44,800 nt of DNA from Minwuia sp. Lineage in GTDB: Bacteria; Pseudomonadota; Alphaproteobacteria; Minwuiales; Minwuiaceae. The first letter of the stretch is position 1. Each line of letters begins with the position of its first letter. The stretch is taken from assembly GCA_029210175.1 (NCBI GenBank), contig JARGPL010000031.1, positions 1 to 44,800 of the forward strand, read 5' to 3'. The notes beneath the pieces were generated by a model. It ran no database searches, was not told the origin of the DNA, and saw nothing but the letters and a program-made list of their open reading frames with translations. Below are positions 8,087 to 16,269 of this stretch, piece after piece. The position numbers were made by a program, and so were the translations under genes.

Positions 8087-8964
8087 TGGTATCAGCCGGA
8101 ATGGCAGATCATCCGAGAGACGAGGACCTGGTAGCCTACCTCGACGGGGAGCTTGCGCTCGCAGACCGTCAGGCGCTGGACCAGGCCCTGTCGGATTCGG
8201 CTGACCTGCGCGCCCGGCTTGAGGTCCTCAGGGGCGGCGACCGTCCGTTCCGGGAATCCTTCGACCTGTTGCTGGACGCGGCACCGCTGGAGCGGATGCG
8301 CGCGGCCCTGCCCGACCCGACCATCTCCGCCAGCGTCATCAGCACCACACAGACACCGCCGATACCGGCCAATGACTGGCGCTCGCTGGGCATCGCGGCC
8401 ATGCTGCTGCTGGCGATCGGCATTGGTTTCGCGGTTGGTTTCGGTACCCGATCCGACATGGGCGACACCGCCCTGCTGGCGGAGCTGGATGCGCTGGAGG
8501 CTGAACTGGAAGAGGCGGAGGCTGCTGCAGACGCGGCCCCGGTTGCCACCGTCAAGGGCTGGCGACAGGCGGTGGCGGACTATCAGGTCCTGTTCACCAC
8601 GGATTCGCTGACCCCCGATCAGGGTGGCGACGGCGCACTGGCGCTGGCGTCGTCCCAGGTGGGCCTGAATCTCGACCCCGCCACCCGTGCGGCGGCCGGT
8701 CTTGAGTTCCGTCGCGCGCAAGTGCTGGCATTCAACAGCAAGCCTCTGGTCCAGCTGGCTTACCTGGGCGATGACGGCGTGCCCGTGGCCTTCTGCATCA
8801 TCGCCTCCAACAAACCCGAAGCGGGCACGCAATACGAGCAGCGCAACGGTCTCGGCATCGTGCACTGGATCATCGGCGGCTATGGCCTGATGGTCATCGG
8901 CGACCTGCCGGAAGAGCGGTTGAACAGCATCGCCCGCGACCTGCGAAAAAGCATCCAGCTCTGA
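8086..8964 (+). CDS. Membrane-anchored anti-sigma factor
   Basis: 292 residues. The N-terminal cytoplasmic part starts with the DEDLVAYLDGEL helix common in alphaproteobacterial anti-sigma factors and continues to about residue 95. One transmembrane helix spans about 101-120 (SLGIAAMLLLAIGIGFAVGFG region), followed by an acidic, alanine-rich segment and a periplasmic domain of about 150 residues. No zinc-binding H-x3-C-x2-C motif is present. The overlap with the upstream sigma gene supports the role. An internal ATG at 8101 is an alternative start. The signal sensed is unknown. Confidence 0.85.
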   Translation: MVSAGMADHPRDEDLVAYLDGELALADRQALDQALSDSADLRARLEVLRGGDRPFRESFDLLLDAAPLERMRAALPDPTISASVISTTQTPPIPANDWRSLGIAAMLLLAIGIGFAVGFGTRSDMGDTALLAELDALEAELEEAEAAADAAPVATVKGWRQAVADYQVLFTTDSLTPDQGGDGALALASSQVGLNLDPATRAAAGLEFRRAQVLAFNSKPLVQLAYLGDDGVPVAFCIIASNKPEAGTQYEQRNGLGIVHWIIGGYGLMVIGDLPEERLNSIARDLRKSIQL

Positions 8965-8978
8965 CCGGACCGCCTCGC

Positions 8979-9026
8979 TCCTTCTTCCCCTTCCCTCTCG
9001 ATAGGGGAAGGTCGGGATGGGGGTGA
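8979..9026 (-). repeat. REP-like intergenic element, second family (inverted copy)
   Basis: On the plus strand CCTTCCCT and GGGGAAGG flank a TCGAT loop and are followed by TCGGG; on the minus strand it reads CCCGACCTTCCCC then TCGAGAGGGAAGG, like 3409-3456. It sits 14 nt after the anti-sigma stop and could act as a transcript end. Confidence 0.55.
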
Positions 9027-9109
9027 ACGGCGGAGCCGGTCTTCGCGGCACTGCCTCGTTCCATCATCGCGGTCACCGAAAGAGATCCCGGATGACCGAA
9101 GGAAGAAAT

Positions 9110-9505
9110 GTCAGGTGGCCTGTAAGCCGGGTTCTGTCCATTCCCGTTGCCGGAAACTGGATGACCATTCATCTGGGACACCCGTTGCCGGATGCCTCCT
9201 GCAACCAACCCGGACGGCGGCCCGAAGCGCCCTGTTGTCAATGCCCGGAGGCATCGCAACCAGCCGTCCCTATTCGGTCTTGCTCCCGGTGGGGTTTACC
9301 CTGCCAGCGACGTTACCGCCGCCGCGGTGCGCTCTTACCGCACCGTTTCACCCTTGCCCGCGCACAAGGCGCAGGCGGTCTGTTCTCTGTGGCACTGTCC
9401 CTGGGGTCGCCCCCGCCGGGCGTTACCCGGCACCGTTTCTCCGTGGAGCCCGGACTTTCCTCCCTCGCGCCTTGCGGCACGACAGCGGTCATCCAGCCAC
9501 CTGAC
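9110..9505 (-). ncRNA. rnpB: RNase P RNA, bacterial type A
   Basis: The catalytic RNA of RNase P, which trims tRNA 5' leaders. Read on the minus strand, conserved blocks occur in the expected order: GAGGAAAGTCCGGGCTCC near the 5' end, GGTGAAACGGTGCGGTAAG in the middle, and AGAACCCGGCTTACAGG close to the 3' end. The two ends pair as GTCAGGTGGCTGG with the GGCCACCTGAC terminus (helix P1). The length of about 396 nt fits alphaproteobacterial type A RNAs. Ends were set by the P1 helix and may be off by a few bases. Confidence 0.95.
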
Positions 9506-9556
9506 GCGCAGGGCTTACGCCGCCGCCTGCCGGAGGTCAATGCCGCAGCCAGTCTC

Positions 9557-9595
9557 TGCCATCCCGGCCCGGCGCTCCGCTGGTCCGGGATGGCA
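9557..9595. repeat. Short hairpin related to the palindromic repeat family
   Basis: Perfect 11-bp arms TGCCATCCCGG (9557-9567) and CCGGGATGGCA (9585-9595) around 17 nt containing GGCGCTCCGC. It resembles the 40-nt arm found at 36163-36202. It lies between the oxidoreductase stop and the rnpB start, both minus strand, so it may separate the two transcripts. Confidence 0.65.
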
Positions 9596-9615
9596 GTCAG
9601 CGGGTCGGTTCAGCC

Positions 9616-10635
9616 TCAGGCCGGGTCGGCACCGACGCGGATGATCTGCTTGCCGAAGTTCTCGCCCTTCAGCATGCCGATGAAGGCGGCGGGTGCGCTG
9701 TCGATGCCTTCGGCAACGGTCTCGCGGTACTTCAGCTTGCCTTCCTTCATCCAGCCGGTCATGTCGGCAATGAAGCCGGGCAGACCGTCGAAATGTTCGG
9801 AAATGATGAAGCCGCGGATCATGGCCCGGTTGATCAGCAGGGACTGGATGTTGCTGATGCCTTCGGGCTTCACCAGGTTGTACTGGCTGATCATGCCGCA
9901 GAGCGCGATCCGCGCGTACGGATTGATGTTGGCCAGGACCGCATCCAGCATCTCGCCGCCGACGTTTTCGAAATAGACGTCGATGCCGTCCGGGCAATGC
10001 TCCCGCAGGGCCTTGGCGTAGGAATCGACCTTCTTGTAGTTGAAGCAGACGTCGTAGCCGCAGGACTCCATGGCCCAGGCGCATTTCTCGTCATCGCCGG
10101 CGGAACCGACGACACGGCAGCCCTTGATCCTGGCGATCTGACCGACGACCTGACCGACGGCACCGGATGCCGCGGAGACATAGACCGTCTCTCCCGGCTT
10201 CGGTTCGCCGATGTTCAGCAGCCCGTAGTAGCCGGTGAAGCCCGGCATGCCGAGGATGCCCAGATAATAGGACAGCGGTGCCGCCCTGGCATCGACAGGC
10301 ATCAGGCCTGCGCCACCCTTGACCAGCGTGTGCGTCTCCCAGCCCAGCATGCCGTTGACCACGGTGCCCACCGGCACGTTCTTGTTCTTCGACGCAATGA
10401 CCTCGCCCACCGCACCGGCATTCATGGTCTCGCCCAGCTCGAAGCCGGCGGCATAGGATTTCCGGTCCGACATGCGACCGCGCATGTAGGGGTCAACGGA
10501 CATCACGATATTGCGGGTCAGCACGTCCCCATCGGCCAGGTCGGGGATCGGCGCATCCTCGACACGGAAGCAGTCGGGCGTCACCCAGCCCTCGGGCCGT
10601 TTGGCAAAGATCACGCGGCGGTTGGTATCGGTCAT
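9616..10635 (-). CDS. NADP-dependent oxidoreductase, zinc-independent MDR family
   Basis: 339 residues with the CurA/leukotriene B4 dehydrogenase-like layout of the medium-chain dehydrogenase superfamily: a GroES-like N-terminus containing SVDPYMRGRM and a Rossmann domain with SAASGAVGQVVGQIA (about 155-170). The catalytic zinc cysteines of classical alcohol dehydrogenases are missing, so it should reduce or oxidise double bonds of enones or prostaglandin-like substrates with NADPH. ATG 10635 follows GAGGGAA eight bases upstream. It appears monocistronic. Confidence 0.92.
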   Translation of the reverse strand: MTDTNRRVIFAKRPEGWVTPDCFRVEDAPIPDLADGDVLTRNIVMSVDPYMRGRMSDRKSYAAGFELGETMNAGAVGEVIASKNKNVPVGTVVNGMLGWETHTLVKGGAGLMPVDARAAPLSYYLGILGMPGFTGYYGLLNIGEPKPGETVYVSAASGAVGQVVGQIARIKGCRVVGSAGDDEKCAWAMESCGYDVCFNYKKVDSYAKALREHCPDGIDVYFENVGGEMLDAVLANINPYARIALCGMISQYNLVKPEGISNIQSLLINRAMIRGFIISEHFDGLPGFIADMTGWMKEGKLKYRETVAEGIDSAPAAFIGMLKGENFGKQIIRVGADPA

Positions 10636-10733
10636 GTGGGAGTTCCCTCTGTGTTTTCTGATTGGGTCCAGATAATGCAGCGCGGGGGGATTGGAATGGC
10701 CTGGCGTCGTCCCAATGGATCAGTGGTCAGGGT

Positions 10734-11426
10734 TCACACGCCCTCCACGCTGAATTCCGGAGCACCATCCCACACCAGATTCCAATGTGCGCCAGGTCGG
10801 ACATTCTGGATGATTCCAGGGTCGAAGGCCACGAAACAACGGCCACCCGCCCGTCGCACGGAGGGGTAGACAAGGCCCCTGTGCCCGGCCCGGCGCAAAT
10901 CGCCAGCCAGCAACTGACCCGCCGGATAACCCACGCCCGGATCCGGGTCGAGAGCCGTATCCGGGTCCGCCCCATGCAGATCCGGGAAGTCGCCGATGAA
11001 GTCCGCCAGCAATTCGACATAACGAGCCTTGTCTTCGTACCGACCAATGTAGCCCAGCTCTCGCGTGCGGTGGAACCCGACTTCCTGTGCGCTGGTCAGC
11101 ATGTCCCAGGCGCAGTACCAGGCGCCACGGCCCCCGTCGTTGAAGCGATTTCCGGTCGACCGTGTATAGGTGAACGCGGCGTTGATGTGGCTTTGGCCAT
11201 AGAGTGCCAGATCGCCTGCGCGCCGGGCAAAGGCCAGTTCGCGGCGGTCGATCGCATCACTGGCCTCTCGTTCCGCGATCAGACGGGCGCTGGTCTCGCC
11301 TTCGATCTCCGCGAGTATGGCCGCTTCATCCTCGGTGTCGACCAGGCCCCGTAACACGGGCGGTTTGTGATGGGTTTCAGGGACCAACCGAACCAGGGCG
11401 CGATCATTGACCGGCGTGATCTTCAC
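10734..11426 (-). CDS. RES-domain toxin (NAD+-degrading or ADP-ribosylating)
   Basis: 230 residues. The RES catalytic triad of Arg, Tyr and Glu is seen as R94 (TGNRFND), Y104 (AWYCAWD) and E115 (SAQEVGFH); the 10- and 11-residue spacing equals that of characterised RES toxins. Family members hydrolyse NAD+ or ADP-ribosylate phosphoribosyl pyrophosphate synthetase. The protein has roughly 60 residues before the usual start of the RES fold. The start is GTG 11426, which overlaps the antitoxin stop in GTGA, so it is translationally coupled to the antitoxin. A longer reading to 11552 would lie inside the antitoxin gene and is not supported. Confidence 0.87.
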   Translation of the reverse strand: MKITPVNDRALVRLVPETHHKPPVLRGLVDTEDEAAILAEIEGETSARLIAEREASDAIDRRELAFARRAGDLALYGQSHINAAFTYTRSTGNRFNDGGRGAWYCAWDMLTSAQEVGFHRTRELGYIGRYEDKARYVELLADFIGDFPDLHGADPDTALDPDPGVGYPAGQLLAGDLRRAGHRGLVYPSVRRAGGRCFVAFDPGIIQNVRPGAHWNLVWDGAPEFSVEGV

Positions 11427-11815
11427 ATGCCACCGCGCAGTGCGTCGGCATGGGTACGCACACGCAGGATGGTCGGCAGCCCGCCCGCGATCATGCGATC
11501 GATCGGGCGAACGCCATCGAATACCGGGCCCTTGTTCGGCAGGGTGATCCATTCGCGAGAGATCGGCGGGTTGAAAAAAAGCTCAAGCGACTTGTAAAGC
11601 CCGACCAGCGCACTGAGGCGCAACATCTGATCCTGCGTGAGTTCCCCAGCGTAGCCTGGTCGTCTGGCGCGCTTCCAGGTTGACTCCGACATGTCGGCGA
11701 GGGCCGCTGCCTCACGGACGGACAGCTTCCAGGCCTCCGCGATCCGCGCATAGGCTTTCAGTGCCACTGCCTGCCTGTCGGATGCTGCACGATGTTGCAC
11801 GGCAGATTCCACCAC
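11423..11815 (-). CDS. Xre/MbcA/ParS-type antitoxin of a RES toxin
   Basis: 130 residues. An N-terminal helix-turn-helix-like part (LSVREAAALADMSESTWKRA, about 32-51) is followed by a C-terminal toxin-binding domain that ends GLPTILRVRTHADALRGGM. In this family the C-terminus plugs the RES active site and the N-terminus binds the operon operator. GTG 11815 (or the next GTG) follows AGGGGAG. Gene order antitoxin then toxin, a 4-nt overlap and a palindromic upstream site all fit an autoregulated type II system. Confidence 0.87.
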   Translation of the reverse strand: MVESAVQHRAASDRQAVALKAYARIAEAWKLSVREAAALADMSESTWKRARRPGYAGELTQDQMLRLSALVGLYKSLELFFNPPISREWITLPNKGPVFDGVRPIDRMIAGGLPTILRVRTHADALRGGM

Positions 11816-11843
11816 CGGCTCCCCTCATACCATAAAGCACGGC

Positions 11844-11882
11844 ATTTTAGTTCATATGCACCGTTTATCAAGTCCATATGAA
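11844..11882 (-). promoter_or_regulatory. Promoter and operator candidate of the RES/Xre operon
   Basis: On the minus strand TTGATA (11871-11866) and TAAAAT (11849-11844) are separated by 16 nt, close to sigma-70 consensus. A perfect inverted repeat TTCATATG (11851-11858) and CATATGAA (11875-11882) with a 16-nt spacer straddles the -35 element. One half-site lies in the promoter spacer, so binding by the antitoxin would block RNA polymerase. Start codon is about 29 nt beyond the -10. Confidence 0.7.
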
Positions 11883-11927
11883 GTGTATCCCTGGGTGCCG
11901 CTGGTTCCTTCGGGGGAACAGATCAGC

Positions 11928-12668
11928 TCAGTTGACCGTGCGCCCTGCCTTCGCCAGTTCGTCGGCGGCGATCCAGAGGCCGTTGCCGTCGAACGCCGGC
12001 AGCACGGCCTGGATGAAACCTTCCATGATCTCGTCCGGGGCGGGCAGGGTCATCGGGTCTTCGCCGGGGAAGGCGGCTGCGCGCATGGCGGTACGGGTCG
12101 GACCCGGGTTGATGACATTGACGCGGACGGACGTCTGTTTCATCTCTGCCGCGTAGGTCTCCGCCATCTTTTCCAGCGCCGCCTTGGATGCGCCATAGAC
12201 GCCCCAGAACGGGGAGGCGACGCGGGTGATGCCGCTGGTCACGAACAGCACCCGACCGGCGTCGGACGCGCGCAGCAGCGGGTCCAGCGCCCGGATCAGC
12301 CGCCAGTTGGCGTGGACGTTCAGCTTGAAGGTCTTTTCCCAGACATCGGGCGGAAAATGCCCCATCGGAGACAACTGGCCCAGCACGGCCGCATTGCCGA
12401 CCAGCGCATCGAGGCGGCCATAGCGTTCCAGCAGGGGCGCGGCCAGCCCGTCGATCGCGGCCCAGTCGGTCAGGTCCATCGGGACCAGGGTGGCAGAGCC
12501 GCCGAGGCCATTGATCTCGTCATCCAGACTTTCGAGGCTGGCGGTGTCGCGGGCGATGGCGATGACATGCGCGCCCTCCGCCGCATAGGCCCGCGCAATG
12601 GCGCGACCGATGCCTTTCGACGCGCCGGTCACCAGCGTGATGCGGCCCTCCAGCCGCTTCAGGCTCAT
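11928..12668 (-). CDS. SDR-family NAD(P)-dependent oxidoreductase
   Basis: 246 residues, a classical short-chain dehydrogenase. The cofactor motif TGASKGIG is at about residues 15-22, NAA near 93, catalytic Ser in VTSG and the Tyr/Lys pair in YGASK. A hydroxyl or keto substrate cannot be deduced. The start ATG overlaps the purF stop by 4 nt (ATGA), so it is the last gene of the dnaB-to-purF run. The position after purF recurs in alphaproteobacteria as far as I know, but its role is not established there either. Confidence 0.92.
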   Translation of the reverse strand: MSLKRLEGRITLVTGASKGIGRAIARAYAAEGAHVIAIARDTASLESLDDEINGLGGSATLVPMDLTDWAAIDGLAAPLLERYGRLDALVGNAAVLGQLSPMGHFPPDVWEKTFKLNVHANWRLIRALDPLLRASDAGRVLFVTSGITRVASPFWGVYGASKAALEKMAETYAAEMKQTSVRVNVINPGPTRTAMRAAAFPGEDPMTLPAPDEIMEGFIQAVLPAFDGNGLWIAADELAKAGRTVN

Positions 12669-14164
12669 CGCTGGCCCTCATCGAACAGGCTGCCCTGGTC
12701 GGACGCCACACCCTTGTCGGTCTCGTCCAGCAGCGGGATCGCGTAGTCGCCGCTGAAGCAGGCATCGCAATAGCCCGCATCCATGCTGCGTTTCGCTTCA
12801 CCGACCGCCCGATACAGGCCATCGATGGACAAATAGGCAAGGCTGTCGACCTTGATGGCGCTGCGCACCTGATCCAGCGTTTCGAACTGGTTGTAGATCA
12901 GCTCAGCCCGCGACGGCGTATCGACGCCATAGAAACAGGGGCTGACCGTTGGCGGGCTGGCGATGCGCAGATGCACCTCCGTCGCGCCCGCATCCCGCAC
13001 CATCTCGACGATGCGCTTCGACGTGGTGCCACGGACGATGGAATCATCCACCAGCACGACCCGCTTGCCGCGCAGCAGGGCGCGGTTGGCGTTGAGTTTC
13101 CGCAGTACCGCCAGATCGCGGTGCAGCTGGTCCGGTTCGATGAAACTGCGGCCCACGTAATGGTTGCGGGTGATCGCAAGCTCGAACGGGATGTTCAGCA
13201 CCTCGGCATAGCCCAGGGCGGACGGCGTGCCGGAATCGGGCACCGGCACCACCATGTCAGCCTCCACCACTTCCTCGCGCGCCAGTTCGCGACCGATGTT
13301 GCGGCGGATCGAATAGACGTCCTTGCCGTTCACCTTGGAATCGGGGCGGGCGAAGTAGACATATTCGAAGATGCAGAAATGCGGCTTCGACTTCTGCAGC
13401 GGAAAGTCGCTCGTCATCCCGTTCTCGTCGATGACGATCATTTCCCCGGGCTGCACGTCGCGCACGAAATCCGCGCCGATGATGTCCAGGCCGCAGGTCT
13501 CCGACGATACCACCCAGGCATCGTCCAGCCGACCCAGCACCAGCGGGCGGACCCCGGCGGGGTCACGGGCGGCGATGAGTTTCTTCTTCGACAGGGCGAC
13601 CAGTGAATAGGCGCCGACGATCCGTTCCATGGCGTGGATCAGCCGCTTCACCAGCTGGCGTTCATTGCTGCGTGCCACCAGGTCCAGGATGACCTCGGTA
13701 TCGGTGGTCGACTGGAACCGGCGCCCCTCCGCCCGCAACTCCTGCTTCAGCTGCCGGGCATTGGTCAGATTGCCATTGTGGGCCAGGGCGAAGCCGCCGG
13801 ATTCATCCAGATCGGTCCAGAGCGGCTGGATATTGCGGATCATGGTCTTGCCGGACGTGGCATAGCGGGTGTGGCCGATCGCGGCTTCCCCGGTCAGGCG
13901 GGCGGTCGGGCTGCCGGAATCACCATCAGCGGCGCCCTTGCCGAACACGTCACCCACCAGACCCAGCGCCCGATGGACGTAGAACTGGCCCCTGTCGAAG
14001 GCAACGATGCCACAGGCTTCCTGCCCGCGGTGCTGCAGGGCATGCAGCCCAAGGGCGGTCAGTCCGGCGGCGCCATCCGCGCCCCAGACACCAAAGACGG
14101 CACATTCCTCATGGAAATGGTCGTCGTCGAAAGGGAGGGTCGTCCCGGAAACTTGGGTGCTCAT
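12665..14164 (-). CDS. purF: Amidophosphoribosyltransferase
   Basis: 499 residues. First committed step of purine synthesis: PRPP plus glutamine gives phosphoribosylamine. The N-terminal nucleophile Cys is C21 in HEECAVFGVWG, so a 20-residue propeptide must be removed. The glutaminase domain (HALQHRGQEACGI, IGHTRYAT) is followed by the phosphoribosyltransferase domain with the PRPP loop VVLVDDSIVRGTTSK (about 370-384). It overlaps cvpA upstream and the SDR gene downstream by 4 nt each, indicating tight coupling. Confidence 0.97.
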   Translation of the reverse strand: MSTQVSGTTLPFDDDHFHEECAVFGVWGADGAAGLTALGLHALQHRGQEACGIVAFDRGQFYVHRALGLVGDVFGKGAADGDSGSPTARLTGEAAIGHTRYATSGKTMIRNIQPLWTDLDESGGFALAHNGNLTNARQLKQELRAEGRRFQSTTDTEVILDLVARSNERQLVKRLIHAMERIVGAYSLVALSKKKLIAARDPAGVRPLVLGRLDDAWVVSSETCGLDIIGADFVRDVQPGEMIVIDENGMTSDFPLQKSKPHFCIFEYVYFARPDSKVNGKDVYSIRRNIGRELAREEVVEADMVVPVPDSGTPSALGYAEVLNIPFELAITRNHYVGRSFIEPDQLHRDLAVLRKLNANRALLRGKRVVLVDDSIVRGTTSKRIVEMVRDAGATEVHLRIASPPTVSPCFYGVDTPSRAELIYNQFETLDQVRSAIKVDSLAYLSIDGLYRAVGEAKRSMDAGYCDACFSGDYAIPLLDETDKGVASDQGSLFDEGQR

Positions 14165-14850
14165 TCGCGCTCCGTCACGGAATCCATCAAACGGTCCAGA
14201 TCTCGGTTCTGTTGCTTCGTATAGCCCTTCTCGGGGCTGGCGTCCTGTGCTTCCCCGTCGCGGCTGCCATTCGCGTCATCTTCCAGCAGCGGACGCAGCA
14301 CGCGGGCGGCCTTCCCGGCCTGTTCCGCCTTGCCCCGGGCGTCGTCCGCCCGGCCCCGCGTGGTTTCCTGCACGCGGCGCGGTATGACCGAAGTGACATA
14401 GTCGGTGGCCAGCTTCACATAGGGCAGGGACCGGGCGTCGCGTACCGTCGATGGCGGGTTGTCGGGCATCAGGTAGTCGATCACCAGCCAGGCGGCAATG
14501 ATGACAAGGCCGCCGCGGGCGATCCCGAACAGCAGGCCCAATGACCGGTCCAGTGCCCCCATGGCGCGGCTTTCGCGCACCCGGCTGGCGATGGAATGGG
14601 TGATGATGATCAGGATCACCAGCACGACCAGGAAGATGGCCACGGCGGAAATGATGTCGGCGGCAGTCGCGTCGCCCACCTGTTCCAGCACCAGCGGGCG
14701 CAGGTACGGCTGGCCGTACCAGGCGGCGATTCCGGCCCCGATCCAGCTGCCGAGCGACAGCACCTCACGCGTGAAACCACGCATCAGGCCGAAGATCGCC
14801 GACAGGGCGATGATGCCCAGAATGATCAGGTCCGCGAAGGTCAGGCTCAT
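14161..14850 (-). CDS. cvpA: CvpA-family membrane protein
   Basis: 229 residues. Four hydrophobic segments are seen in the first 150 residues (starting FADLIILGIIALSAIFGLMRG, then LSLGSWIGAGIAAWY, IISAVAIFLVVLVILIIITH and LLFGIARGGLVIIAAWLVIDYL). The C-terminal 80 residues are charged and likely cytoplasmic. CvpA is linked to envelope integrity and colicin V export and is commonly next to purF. ATG 14850 follows GAGGGG and lies one base after the radA stop; upstream in-frame codons would overlap radA. It overlaps purF by 4 nt. Confidence 0.93.
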   Translation of the reverse strand: MSLTFADLIILGIIALSAIFGLMRGFTREVLSLGSWIGAGIAAWYGQPYLRPLVLEQVGDATAADIISAVAIFLVVLVILIIITHSIASRVRESRAMGALDRSLGLLFGIARGGLVIIAAWLVIDYLMPDNPPSTVRDARSLPYVKLATDYVTSVIPRRVQETTRGRADDARGKAEQAGKAARVLRPLLEDDANGSRDGEAQDASPEKGYTKQQNRDLDRLMDSVTERE

Positions 14851-14851
14851 G

Positions 14852-16222
14852 TCAGTGCCCCTCATCCAGCGGGAACAGTGCGGCGAGTGCGTCCAGCCGG
14901 TCAATCTCCGTGACCTTCAGCTGATCGCGCCCTTCCGACCCGGCGGGGGCGATGGCGTGGCGAAACCCCAGTTTGGATGCTTCCTTCATGCGGGCTTCGG
15001 CCCGGGCGACACGCCGGACTTCACCGGACAGGCCGATTTCTCCAAACACCACGGTCGCGGCGCGCACCGGGTCGTCGGACAGCGACGACAACAGGGCGGC
15101 AGCCACGGCCAGGTCCGCCGCCGGTTCGTTGATCCGCAGGCCCCCTGCCACATTCAGATAGACCTCGTTCTGGCCCAGCGAAAGGCCAAGCCGTGTATCC
15201 AGCACAGCCAGGATCATCGCCAGTCGCCCGGCGTCCCAGCCGACGACCGCACGCCGCGGGGTGGCCAGCGGCGACGGCGCGACCAGCGCCTGGATCTCCA
15301 CCAGGATCGGGCGGCTGCCTTCCATGCCCGCGAACACGGCGGCACCGGCCACCGGTTCCTCGCGTTCCCCCAGGAACAGGGCGGACGGATTGGGGGTCTC
15401 GATCAGCCCGGCCTCCGCCATTTCGAAGACGCCGATCTCGTCAGCCGCGCCAAAGCGGTTCTTCACCGCGCGCAGGATGCGGAACTGGTGGCTGCGATCG
15501 CCTTCGAAATACAGCACCGTGTCCACCATGTGCTCCAGCACCCTTGGCCCGGCGATCTGGCCGTCCTTGGTGACATGGCCGACCAGCACGACGGAGGTGC
15601 CGGATTTCTTGGCATACTGGATCAGTTCATGGGCCGAGGCGCGGACCTGGGCCACGGTGCCCGGGGCGCTTTCCAGCTGTTCGGAGAACACGGTCTGGAT
15701 CGAATCGATGATCACCAGGTCGGTGTCGCCATGTTCCTGCAGGGTGGCGATGATCTCCCCCAGTCCGTTGGCGTTGGTCACCTGCACCGGTGCGCCATCG
15801 ACCCCCAGCCTGCGCGCCCGCATGGCGATCTGGGTCGTGGCTTCTTCCCCCGATACATAGATCACCTTGGCCCCGGTCTGCGCCATGGCGGTGGCAGTCT
15901 GCAGCAACAGGGTGGACTTGCCGATTCCCGGCTCCCCGCCGATCAGGATGGCAGACCCGCGCACCAGCCCGCCGCCCAGCACCCGGTCCAGTTCACCGAT
16001 ACCGCTGCCGCGCCGGGGCTCGTCCAGGGTCTGGATCGACAGATCGGTCAGGACAGCAGGGCGTGAACGGCTGGCCGCGACAGCGCCGAAGGCGCGCGGA
16101 CGCGGGGTGACGGCTTCTTCCTCAACGGACGACGCGGTGCCGCAGGCATCGCAGATACCCCGCCATTTCGGATAACTGGCGCCGCAGTCGCGGCAGACGT
16201 ATCTGATGCTGGCCTTTGCCAT
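14852..16222 (-). CDS. radA: DNA repair protein RadA
   Basis: 456 residues. An N-terminal C4 zinc finger (C10, C13, C24, C27), a RecA-like ATPase core with Walker A GGEPGIGKST (about residues 94-103), the RadA-specific KNRFG motif in VKNRFGAADEIGVFEM, and a Lon-like C-terminal domain with inactive protease fold are all visible. RadA is a branch-migrating helicase of recombination. It lies 47 nt after mlaF and one base before cvpA on the same strand. Confidence 0.97.
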   Translation of the reverse strand: MAKASIRYVCRDCGASYPKWRGICDACGTASSVEEEAVTPRPRAFGAVAASRSRPAVLTDLSIQTLDEPRRGSGIGELDRVLGGGLVRGSAILIGGEPGIGKSTLLLQTATAMAQTGAKVIYVSGEEATTQIAMRARRLGVDGAPVQVTNANGLGEIIATLQEHGDTDLVIIDSIQTVFSEQLESAPGTVAQVRASAHELIQYAKKSGTSVVLVGHVTKDGQIAGPRVLEHMVDTVLYFEGDRSHQFRILRAVKNRFGAADEIGVFEMAEAGLIETPNPSALFLGEREEPVAGAAVFAGMEGSRPILVEIQALVAPSPLATPRRAVVGWDAGRLAMILAVLDTRLGLSLGQNEVYLNVAGGLRINEPAADLAVAAALLSSLSDDPVRAATVVFGEIGLSGEVRRVARAEARMKEASKLGFRHAIAPAGSEGRDQLKVTEIDRLDALAALFPLDEGH

Positions 16223-16269
16223 CTAGTGGGGGATCTGCGTGAAAGGTCTGCCCCGGCCCGCGCGCCCGC

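Noticed and set aside
11883-11927. A terminator for the dnaB-to-SDR run
   Set aside because: GTTCC/GGAAC can form only a 5-bp stem, with no T-run on the minus strand.
14498-16066. A 522-residue open frame on the plus strand across radA
   Set aside because: Antisense to radA, which has all its motifs; the translated sequence is rich in Arg, Gly, His and Gln without a family pattern.
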